A stretch of 64,000 nt of DNA from CAIVAT01 sp049317265 (GTDB lineage: Bacteria; Bacteroidota; Bacteroidia; Bacteroidales; FEN-979). How positions within the stretch are numbered: position 1 is the stretch's first letter; every line of letters begins with the position of its first letter. Below are positions 24,681 to 31,741 of this stretch, piece after piece. The position numbers and the translations under genes are program-made. Under the pieces are notes generated by a model. It was not told the origin of the DNA, did not search any database, and saw only the letters and a list, made by a program, of their open reading frames with translations. The DNA is taken from NCBI GenBank assembly GCA_049317265.1, contig JBMOIP010000009.1, positions 47,234-111,233 of the forward strand. Reading direction: 5' to 3'.

Positions 24681-27098
24681 TCAGATCTTATATATGACCT
24701 GTAACTGTGTCATCCTGGGCGGCTCAATCGTAAGCGGGCGCAAAGAAAATTCCGTATTCATCAGGTTGTTGACAATCACGGAGAATTTAAAACTCTTCAA
24801 CGCATAACTTACACGATAGTCAACAATGAAAGTTCCGGTATTGTGCTCTTCACGGTACTTCCTGATGCCGGTCTTTACACCGAACATCTGCCCGTCCAGT
24901 ATCTCGTAAAAGAATTTGTCAATGTTCTTCATATAACTGTAGTAGCGGCCTCCAAACCCGGTGGAGAAACGCTTCCAGGTGACCTGCACATCCGCTTTCA
25001 ATAAGCCCTGAACCCGGTATTTCAGAATATGACCGGAGGTATCGGACGAGGTTGTCAGATAGGTCAGCGAATTTTTTGTATTGTTTGGATTAACATAGAA
25101 AACATAATTCGGATCCAGGGCTTCAGGAATGGAGTAAGTATAACCTACCATGACCGCGAGATTCAGGTTTTTAGAAAGATCTCCTTCACCCGCAATGGAC
25201 GCATCAAAGCCATATATCCGGGCCGGGCCGGTATTGAAAAATTTAAATCCAACATCCTTGCTTGGATTTGGATTCAACCCCCAATAGCCAAAATTGAACT
25301 CCACATAGTTGTCGTAATTTTCATAAAATCCTGCAATATCAAACATCCCGGCAAATTTTCCAACATGGAACAATTGCTTAAACCCAACTTCATACGACAG
25401 GCTCGCTTCAGGTGCAAGTTGAGGATTTGGATAAAATCCAAAATTCCCGGAAGTGGTGGTGATATAGCGTTCTCCGATACTTGGAACACGATAGCCCTGG
25501 CCTACTGAAAGCCTGAAGTAGCTTGCCTTTCCAGCCTGAAGATTCAATCCCGTGCGAAAGATGGGTTTACTTTCGGTAAGATCTGCCAGGTGATAATATT
25601 CAAAACGTCCTCCGAACAGAATGGACAACCGCTTGAAGAACTTCTTCTCCAACTGGGCATATACTGCAAAATTTTCAGCAGTAAAGGTGCCATTCTCTCC
25701 GAGGCTGGTTGTGCCATCTGCCGCAAGCTTGCCTGAAAACACCTTGCCAAATGCATAGGAATAGATATTCATCACACCAGTAACCAGCATCATATCGCCC
25801 ACCTTTTTGAATTTGTGAGTATACTGGTATTCATTATAAAGCGTAACACTAAGGGAAGATTGGTTGTATAGCCCTGCAGAATTCAGGTAATAGACCCGGT
25901 TCCTTAAGGTATGAACATCACCATTCTCCGCATAATATTTAAGAAAAGGGTCAACGTAGAATGTAAACACCTTAAACTTTGATAATGACCCTGGAAATGA
26001 CCTGTAGATGTTGGTATCGGCATCATACCAGAAATAGGTTTCAGCGTTCTGCTGGAACATGAAATTCCCATTGATCCCGTAAGATAATCCTTCCACCTTC
26101 TTTGAGCGGACCCGGGTGTTGAAGTAAAATTTCACACGGTTGTTAAATTGCCCGTTATTGTAAAATGTATCCGAGGCTTTTAACTTTTCCTCAGGTGTTC
26201 CGCCGATATATCCCTGGTCCTTATAATAGCTTACTCCTCCTGCAAGATCAATGTTATCAATCTTCTGCGAGTGAGAAAGGGTAATTCCGTACACCAGTGG
26301 ATTCATGCCCGACCATGGTGTGGCATACCTCCGCTCAGGCTTGCTGTAAGCTCCTAAAAAGGTGATGACTTTGGTCATAGGTTCATCTTTGGGCCATGCC
26401 GTCCTTACGTTGATGGCCCCGTTAATGGCAGAAGAGCCAAACACAACGGAAGACGCACCTTTCACCACTTCGATCTGGTCGACATCATCAATGGGAAGCA
26501 GGGCCCAGTCGGGACGGCCTGCATCACCGCGAAGAAGGGGAATCTCATCCACCATCACCATCACGCGTGACCCCAACCCGGAACTGAAACCGCTCCCGGC
26601 ACGAATCTGCGGCTCGTTGTTCACGATGGTAATGCCAGGCATCTTGTCAATCGCCTTGTCAGCGCTTGGAAGATTTCCGATTTCAATACTCTTTGCCTTG
26701 ATGACTTCAATGGAGGAGATGGATTCCTGGATTTTCTGGGCATACTTGGATGCTGAAACTACCACAGTGCCCAACTCCTGCGAGGAGTTTACAAGGTTAA
26801 GGTTAAGAATATAGGCTTTCTTCCCATCAACATGAATGTGCTTTTCCATCTTTTCATACCCCACGGAGGAGATAAAAAGATCATACTCGCCAGCCGGTAA
26901 CTCCAGCCGGTAAGCGCCGTTGCTGTCAGAAAATGTACCGGTCGTCTGGCCTTTCACCCCGATATTGACAAATGGCATCGGGTCGGAGGTCTTCTCATCA
27001 GTGACTTTACCCTTGACAACAGATACCTGTGCCCGGGTGACAATGGAAAGAAGAGAGATAGATAGGAAAAATATAAAGAGGGTAATTTTTTGCTTCAT
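24681..27098 (-). CDS. TonB-dependent receptor with carboxypeptidase-like N-terminal domain
   Basis: 805 residues from the ATG at 27098 (MKQKITLFIFFLSISLLS); the in-frame start at 27119 adds seven residues before the signal. A CarboxypepD_reg domain (VVKGKVTDEKTSDPMPFVNI) is followed by the plug (SIEVIKAKSIEIGN, RVMVMVDEIPLLRGDAGRP, VEVVKGASSVVFGSSAING-like segment) and a barrel ending LQVIYKI. Iron, vitamin or metal-complex uptake are typical for this size; the ligand is not evident and no transport partners lie nearby. Confidence 0.88.
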   Translation of the reverse strand: MKQKITLFIFFLSISLLSIVTRAQVSVVKGKVTDEKTSDPMPFVNIGVKGQTTGTFSDSNGAYRLELPAGEYDLFISSVGYEKMEKHIHVDGKKAYILNLNLVNSSQELGTVVVSASKYAQKIQESISSIEVIKAKSIEIGNLPSADKAIDKMPGITIVNNEPQIRAGSGFSSGLGSRVMVMVDEIPLLRGDAGRPDWALLPIDDVDQIEVVKGASSVVFGSSAINGAINVRTAWPKDEPMTKVITFLGAYSKPERRYATPWSGMNPLVYGITLSHSQKIDNIDLAGGVSYYKDQGYIGGTPEEKLKASDTFYNNGQFNNRVKFYFNTRVRSKKVEGLSYGINGNFMFQQNAETYFWYDADTNIYRSFPGSLSKFKVFTFYVDPFLKYYAENGDVHTLRNRVYYLNSAGLYNQSSLSVTLYNEYQYTHKFKKVGDMMLVTGVMNIYSYAFGKVFSGKLAADGTTSLGENGTFTAENFAVYAQLEKKFFKRLSILFGGRFEYYHLADLTESKPIFRTGLNLQAGKASYFRLSVGQGYRVPSIGERYITTTSGNFGFYPNPQLAPEASLSYEVGFKQLFHVGKFAGMFDIAGFYENYDNYVEFNFGYWGLNPNPSKDVGFKFFNTGPARIYGFDASIAGEGDLSKNLNLAVMVGYTYSIPEALDPNYVFYVNPNNTKNSLTYLTTSSDTSGHILKYRVQGLLKADVQVTWKRFSTGFGGRYYSYMKNIDKFFYEILDGQMFGVKTGIRKYREEHNTGTFIVDYRVSYALKSFKFSVIVNNLMNTEFSLRPLTIEPPRMTQLQVIYKI

Positions 27099-27116
27099 CT
27101 GGATGATTTTAACATG

Positions 27117-27124
27117 CAAAAATA
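27117..27124 (-). promoter_or_regulatory. -7 box for the TonB receptor
   Basis: The - strand reads TATTTTTG (TAnnTTTG), 18 bases before the ATG at 27098. It overlaps the short gap after the UbiD gene, so the receptor may be transcribed separately. It also overlaps the alternative start at 27119, which supports the start at 27098. Confidence 0.45.
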
Positions 27125-27128
27125 CAAA

Positions 27129-29063
27129 TTATTTTGCAATGTTCTCCGGGAAGTTATCCACAGAAACAGCTCCTGAGCTGATTACCAGAGACTTATACCT
27201 GATTGAAGGCGACCCGATATGTGGTCCAATTCCAAGTTGAGACCATTTTTCATCAATGGTGCGAATGGTTTGTTCGTCCATGACAATCACATTAGGCCAG
27301 TCACGCTGAAAATTGTCGAGTTCCAGGCTTTTCCTGGTGGCATCGATGTTCAGGACAGGAAACTTAACCCCGGGAGAACGATCAACATAGAAACAGTCGC
27401 GGACCGGGTCGATGTTATTGGCTGAGATCCAAACCAACTGGGAAAAGGATTCCAGGTCAAGCACATCGTCTACAAACAGTACAAATTTTATGGAAGGGAG
27501 CAGCTCTTTCTCCAGTAAAGAGGCCGCCAGCAGTCGGACATGGTGCTTTTTTGACTTTTTGACCGCGATGATAACCAGGGAAATACCCTGGCCCGGGAGG
27601 TCACTTCGAATGTCGCGGATTTCGGGGAAAATCTCCTGAAGGGCACTCTTTCCTATCCACTCCTTAGGGGAAGATGACGGTGCGTGCGGAATGTCGCTCA
27701 ACTCCTGGGGAAGCTTGGTGGTGGCGTCGATGCCCATTTTGCTTCCATAGGCGTATTTGCTGCTGGCATGATCGAGGATATCCACCGGACCGCGAAGGAA
27801 ATGGATATCTGTTACCGGGTCAACGTTCGCAGCGATACTCCTGGCCAAAGCCGGGTAATCGGTCAATTTCACCTCCGGATCAGCGACCACCATGATCTTG
27901 TTGAACATCATCTGCCCGGCACCCCATAAGGAGCTCATGATCTTTGGCGCTTGTCCGGGGTACTCTTTTCTGATACTGACCAGCGTTATGTTGTGAAACA
28001 CACCTTCCACCGGCATGTGTATATCGGTGATTTCAGGCGCAACGGTCATACGGATCGGCATCAGGAAGATACGTTCGGTAGCCTTTCCGATCCAGCCATC
28101 CTCTTGCGGGGGAATCCCTACGATGGTGGTTGGGTAGATGGCACTTTTCCGGTGGGTGATGCAGGTTACGTGGAACCTTGGAAAATAATCGGCCAGCGAA
28201 TAGTAGCCGGTATGGTCGCCAAAAGGTCCTTCCAGGATCAGCTCTTCTGCGGGGTCAACATAGCCTTCTATCACAAAATCGACGTCTGCCGGCACTTCCA
28301 GGTCGTTGGTCAGGCATTTTACCAGTTCAACCTTCTGCTTTCTTAAAAATCCGGCCAACAGGTATTCATCCAGGTTTTCAGGCAGGGGTGCCGTTGCGGC
28401 ATAGGTGTACACAGGGTCGCCTCCAAGTGTGACTGAAACGGGCATTCTTTTTCCCATCTCCTTATACTGATGATAATGGCGTGCCGACCCTTTATGGAGG
28501 TGCCAGTGCATCCCGGTCATGGTTGGAGAGAAAACCTGCATCCGGTACATCCCGAGGTTCCTGAGGCCGCTGTGCGGATCTTTGGTGTGAACCCCGGGTA
28601 AGGTAATAAACGGGCCGCCATCGGCAGGCCAGCAGGTGAGAACCGGTAATTTAGTAAGGTCAGGGTTTTCCATCACCACCTCCTGGCAGGCACCCCGTCG
28701 CGAAACAGATTTCGGCATCCATGAAGCCACCTCCCCTAATGTTGGCAGCAATTTCAGCTTGTCAACGAAACTTGCCCTGGGTCCGAGGATATCTTTCATC
28801 AACCGGGCAAGGTTCTCTTCAATATCGGTGAGGTTGTTTATGCCCAGTGCAAGGCAAATCCTTTTATCGGAAGCAAAACCGTTGATAAGAAGTGGGAATT
28901 GGGTGCCGGTATTTTCAAAAAGCAGGGCCCTGCCACCATTTTTCACCATCCGGTCGGCGATTTCCGTGATCTCGAGGTTGGGGGAAACAAACTCCCTGAT
29001 ACGAACCAGTTCATGGTTCTCCTCCAGCGATTGTATAAAATGTGAAAGGGACTTAAAGGCCAT
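27129..29063 (-). CDS. UbiD family decarboxylase, menaquinone-type
   Basis: 644 residues, the length of the long UbiD subgroup linked to menaquinone biosynthesis in Bacteroidota. Conserved parts include HLHKGSARHYHQYKEMGKRM, ILEGPFGDHTGYYSLADYFP and TIVGIPPQEDGWIGKATERI. UbiD enzymes use prenylated FMN for reversible decarboxylation; of the Glu-x4-Glu pair in the EGPFGE motif, the second Glu is Asp here (EGPFGD), as in several long members known to me. It follows ccmE by 35 bases, linking quinone and cytochrome c formation. Confidence 0.85.
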   Translation of the reverse strand: MAFKSLSHFIQSLEENHELVRIREFVSPNLEITEIADRMVKNGGRALLFENTGTQFPLLINGFASDKRICLALGINNLTDIEENLARLMKDILGPRASFVDKLKLLPTLGEVASWMPKSVSRRGACQEVVMENPDLTKLPVLTCWPADGGPFITLPGVHTKDPHSGLRNLGMYRMQVFSPTMTGMHWHLHKGSARHYHQYKEMGKRMPVSVTLGGDPVYTYAATAPLPENLDEYLLAGFLRKQKVELVKCLTNDLEVPADVDFVIEGYVDPAEELILEGPFGDHTGYYSLADYFPRFHVTCITHRKSAIYPTTIVGIPPQEDGWIGKATERIFLMPIRMTVAPEITDIHMPVEGVFHNITLVSIRKEYPGQAPKIMSSLWGAGQMMFNKIMVVADPEVKLTDYPALARSIAANVDPVTDIHFLRGPVDILDHASSKYAYGSKMGIDATTKLPQELSDIPHAPSSSPKEWIGKSALQEIFPEIRDIRSDLPGQGISLVIIAVKKSKKHHVRLLAASLLEKELLPSIKFVLFVDDVLDLESFSQLVWISANNIDPVRDCFYVDRSPGVKFPVLNIDATRKSLELDNFQRDWPNVIVMDEQTIRTIDEKWSQLGIGPHIGSPSIRYKSLVISSGAVSVDNFPENIAK

Positions 29064-29098
29064 TTTTTGCGTCTTAGCGCCTGGTCGATGAGATGAAG

Positions 29099-29503
29099 TT
29101 AACTAAATTGCTTGCTTCCGAATTTCGAAGGTTTCTTATCATTGTACTTGGAGGGGCATTTCAGCAACAGGCTTTTCGCCATGAACCGGTCACCCTTCAT
29201 GGAACCAATGACGACAACCTTTTCAGATTTTTCAAAATCCTGGGGTTTGGCATTGTTATAGATCACCTGCTTTTCGATCCCTTTGTCATCAATCAGGAAA
29301 AATGTAAACTCGTTGGCATTCTTTTGTGCCTCATACACAATGGGCTTTGCCTTGTTCAGCTTCCCGATGATGTGCAACTCTTTTCCCTGTTTCTGGGCAG
29401 CTTCGGTAAAATCGGAGTAGGTGCTCGAATCGGTCATGGTGGAGATGACAACTGCCACGGCGACTACCAGGATAAGGATGATAATGATATGTATGGTCTT
29501 CAT
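29099..29503 (-). CDS. ccmE: Cytochrome c maturation protein CcmE, CxxxY type
   Basis: 134 residues with an N-terminal membrane anchor (IIIILILVVAVAVVI) and an OB-fold body (KELHIIGKLNKAKPIV, VVVIGSMKGDRFMAKSLLLK). The haem-attachment motif is KCPSKY: Cys116 and Tyr120 replace the usual HxxxY, matching the CcmE variant described in some archaea and sulfate reducers. CcmE is the haem chaperone between CcmABCD and the ligase CcmF. Its ATG overlaps the TGA of the ccmD-like gene (ATGA). Confidence 0.88.
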   Translation of the reverse strand: MKTIHIIIILILVVAVAVVISTMTDSSTYSDFTEAAQKQGKELHIIGKLNKAKPIVYEAQKNANEFTFFLIDDKGIEKQVIYNNAKPQDFEKSEKVVVIGSMKGDRFMAKSLLLKCPSKYNDKKPSKFGSKQFS

Positions 29504-29646
29504 TTTTTCTTTTGCATTAATTTCTCTTCAACTTCCTTCTCCAGCTTCCGCAGTTTCCTGTCGATGGTGAACAGATAAACAAAAACCCCAACCAGGATCA
29601 CAGCCAGTACAGCCACAACCACAAATATTTTCCCGTATTGTTCCAT
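29500..29646 (-). CDS. ccmD: CcmD-like small membrane protein
   Basis: A short gene of 48 residues, ATG at 29646 and TGA at 29502-29500. It has one membrane helix (residues about 6-26, IFVVVAVLAVILVGVFVYLF) followed by a basic, charged tail (IDRKLRKLEKEVEEKL). Size, topology and position between ccmC and ccmE fit CcmD, which helps release holo-CcmE from CcmABC. Sequence alone would not name it; the call rests on context. The 4-base overlap with ccmE indicates coupling. Confidence 0.75.
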   Translation of the reverse strand: MEQYGKIFVVVAVLAVILVGVFVYLFTIDRKLRKLEKEVEEKLMQKKK

Positions 29647-29662
29647 TAGTTCAAAATTCAAT

Positions 29663-29686
29663 ATTCGTTAATCAATATTCAATATT
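29663..29686. repeat. 24-bp direct repeat, copy 1
   Basis: An AT-rich 24-bp sequence beginning ATTCGTTAATCAATATT is identical at 29985-30008. The two copies bracket the MITE-like repeat between ccmC and ccmD, and this copy lies 17 bases before the ccmD ATG. Confidence 0.85.
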
Positions 29687-29935
29687 TAGTGCAGATGCGT
29701 TTCAATTAACAGGTTATCAGAATGTTATTTCCTAAGACTTTCTAACTGATTTGATATTTTGCAAGTTATTCGTTCAATGATATTTCATCTGGTCAATTCC
29801 CAAACCATAGTACATTCTGTTTTCCTCTGTGGTTCTCACTGTCTTCTCCGTGGTACTCTGTGTAAATTTATTTCACTGAGTACCACAGAGAAACCGCACA
29901 GAGTGCCACAGAGAGAAATTTTATAAATAATTCCA
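29685..29935 (+). repeat. MITE-like dispersed repeat, copy 1 (right end degenerate)
   Basis: About 250 bases that align base for base with 50149-50400 in the same orientation (by eye over 80% identical; shared blocks include TGATTTGATATTTTGCAAGT and TCAATGATATTTCATCTGGT). The inner part forms a long imperfect hairpin of CTCTGTGG / CCACAGAG blocks (29823-29920). The left end resembles the terminal inverted repeat of copy 2, but no matching right end is seen. It occupies the ccmC-ccmD gap and holds no gene. Confidence 0.75.
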
Positions 29936-29984
29936 ATTAAAAGAAATTGAGTATGATGTACTCACGATCAATTCAACATTCAAA

Positions 29985-30008
29985 ATTCGTTAATCAATAT
30001 TCAATATT
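29985..30008. repeat. 24-bp direct repeat, copy 2, containing the ccmC stop
   Basis: Identical to 29663-29686. On the - strand it encodes the last residues of CcmC (NIEY) and its TGA, which lies inside an AATATTGA repeat. Confidence 0.85.
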
Positions 30009-30653
30009 CCTTTGTATCTTCCTGATCCTCAACCGAATATTCATAATCCAAACCCCGAGAAGTATCCACCCTACCATCGCCGGATAAAAGACAACCCTCA
30101 TAGATGGTTCAAGATGCATGGGTAACACAGGAGGTGAATCCTTTCCCGGATGGATGCTGTCGCCCGCCAGGCGGGGCATCACCAATACGAAAACGATCCA
30201 CAGGAAGAACGCAAATATATTGTAGACCGCTGCCACTTTGGCCCGTTTGTGTACATCGTCAATGGATCCGCGAAGGATCATATAGGCCAGGTAGATAAAT
30301 AAGCCAACTGCTGCGCCATTCAGTTTCGGATCTTTCACCCAGGGGGAGCCCCAGGTGAAATTAGCCCAGATCATCCCGGTAAAAATACCCAGGAATCCAA
30401 ACATAAGACCCACATTGACAGCCTCAACCGCGATGATATCCTCGGCTTCATTAAACTTTCGCAGGTAACGCAAACTATAGATAAACCCGGTGATCAGCAT
30501 CGAAAACATCCCAAACCACATCCCCACATGGTAAAACAGGTTGCGCATGGTTTCATGAATCATGGTATCGGGGATGTCAACCCTGAACCCCACAAATACA
30601 GCATATAACAGTAATACACCGGATAAATACTTCCACCAATCCCTTTTTATCAT
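29994..30653 (-). CDS. ccmC: Cytochrome c maturation haem protein CcmC
   Basis: 219 residues with six membrane segments. The haem-handling motif reads WGSPWVKDPKLNG (about 125-137), a divergent form of the WGxxWxWDxR motif, and the flanking His ligands are candidates in LFYHVGMWFGM and LPMHLEPSMR. CcmC transfers haem to CcmE. The C-terminal residues and stop codon are encoded by a dispersed repeat, so the tail (KIQRNIEY) may have been altered by repeat insertion. It is separated from ccmB and ccmD by about 350 bases of repeats each. Confidence 0.88.
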   Translation of the reverse strand: MIKRDWWKYLSGVLLLYAVFVGFRVDIPDTMIHETMRNLFYHVGMWFGMFSMLITGFIYSLRYLRKFNEAEDIIAVEAVNVGLMFGFLGIFTGMIWANFTWGSPWVKDPKLNGAAVGLFIYLAYMILRGSIDDVHKRAKVAAVYNIFAFFLWIVFVLVMPRLAGDSIHPGKDSPPVLPMHLEPSMRVVFYPAMVGWILLGVWIMNIRLRIRKIQRNIEY

Positions 30654-31001
30654 ACTACATTTAAAATTTTAACAAACACTGATTAATTATCATCATCCCA
30701 GATGATTGCATTCTCCGATCAAACTGTCTTGTGCCGTAGGCACACAATATAGGTAGAAAGATAATTTCGTTTAGCGTTATTTCGTCCCGTACGGGACGAA
30801 ATGTTTCATCTATTCCCTTTACCTACCCAAATATGGTCCCTACGGGACCAGGGTATGGTGAACAGGTGTATCTTCCGTTTTTTTGCTACAAGGTCACTAA
30901 GACACTAATAATCAATAAGATAATATTCTTTAAAATTATTCTTTGTGCAACTTCGTGCCCTGGTGCCTTCGTGGCATTCTTGCCTTGATAGCCATCATCC
31001 C
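30654..31001. repeat. ccmB-ccmC spacer full of palindromes, no gene
   Basis: This 348-base gap holds a hairpin GTGCC-GTA-GGCAC (30731-30743), a perfect 24-bp palindrome centred on CCCGTACGGG (30779-30802), a hairpin GGTCCC-TAC-GGGACC (30835-30849), and an imperfect inverted repeat whose arms are 30885-30905 and 30955-30975 (CTTCGTGCC-type units). The first three share a CC-TACGG-like core and are linked by rough inverted sequence (AGGTAGAAAGAT against ATCTATTCC...CTACC). No open reading frame of note was seen. Confidence 0.75.
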
Positions 31002-31661
31002 TTAATCTTTCCAAAGGTACGGAAATAACAAATAGGCCAGTGCGATTACCGCCCCGTTGATGGTGATGAGGATCACTAGGAAGCCTGACAATCCCGACCA
31101 ATCCATGCTGTTAAGCGCTGATTTCGAGACTTTCATCAACGTGCCCAGTAGCGGTAGCACAATGGGAAAGCTGAGAATCGCCATGAGTGAAAAGTTATGG
31201 CTGGCCCTGGAGGCAATGGCTGCCACCATGGTCAGCACCGACGAAAGGCCCAGGCTTCCAAGGAGTAAAGTCAACAGAAACAGCGGGATATTGACCACCT
31301 GGTTTCCCATCAGCAGCAGGAAAAACCCGAATGCCAGAAGGGAGAGCAGCGCCATCAGGAAGAGGTTGTAGAGGATCTTGGCCAGCACAACGGCCTGGGG
31401 ACTTGCAATGGTATAATAGTATAAGTGGCGTCCGGCGCTCTCCTGGAGAAAGCTCTTGGAGATCCCATTGACTGCCACAAACAGCAGGATAATCCAGAAA
31501 AGCGAGTTCCAGGTTTCGGCATTGATGGCGTTTTCAAAAGCAAGGTATGTCACAAAAACCGTGGATACAAGGTAAAGCAGGATCCCGTTCAGCACATACT
31601 TCTGCTTGAGCTCGAGCATGACCTCTTTCCGTACAAGAAATTTAACTTCGGCGAACAGCAT
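31002..31661 (-). CDS. ccmB: Haem exporter permease CcmB
   Basis: 219 residues with six membrane segments, starting LFAEVKFLVRKEVMLELKQK, the CcmB N-terminus. The mid-part (FLQESAGRHLYYYTIASPQA) is also typical. CcmB pairs with the ATPase CcmA, which is not in this window, to help release holo-CcmE. It is the first gene of the ccmB-C-D-E-ubiD series and starts 20 bases after a -7 box. Confidence 0.88.
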   Translation of the reverse strand: MLFAEVKFLVRKEVMLELKQKYVLNGILLYLVSTVFVTYLAFENAINAETWNSLFWIILLFVAVNGISKSFLQESAGRHLYYYTIASPQAVVLAKILYNLFLMALLSLLAFGFFLLLMGNQVVNIPLFLLTLLLGSLGLSSVLTMVAAIASRASHNFSLMAILSFPIVLPLLGTLMKVSKSALNSMDWSGLSGFLVILITINGAVIALAYLLFPYLWKD

Positions 31662-31681
31662 CAGTGAATTTTAATTGGGTG

Positions 31682-31689
31682 CAAAGATA
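31682..31689 (-). promoter_or_regulatory. -7 box for the ccm operon
   Basis: The - strand reads TATCTTTG (TAnnTTTG), 20 bases before the ccmB ATG. It sits directly downstream of the terminator of the preceding gene, a clean boundary between transcripts. Confidence 0.55.
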
Positions 31690-31690
31690 A

Positions 31691-31719
31691 AAAAAACCCT
31701 GCGGCATGCCGCAGGGTTT
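31691..31719 (-). terminator. Rho-independent terminator of the 661-residue T9SS gene
   Basis: A perfect GC-rich palindrome (arms AAACCCTGCGGCA / TGCCGCAGGGTTT) at 31694-31719 is followed on the - strand by a run of T. It lies 23 bases past the stop at 31742. Confidence 0.9.
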
Positions 31720-31741
31720 CTCAACTTAGATCAAAGTTAGC

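Noticed and set aside
31694..31719. Third GGCATGCC-type palindrome as a REP element
   Set aside because: It has no GTAG head and is followed by a T-run after a stop codon, so it is an ordinary terminator; the shared core is just symmetry.
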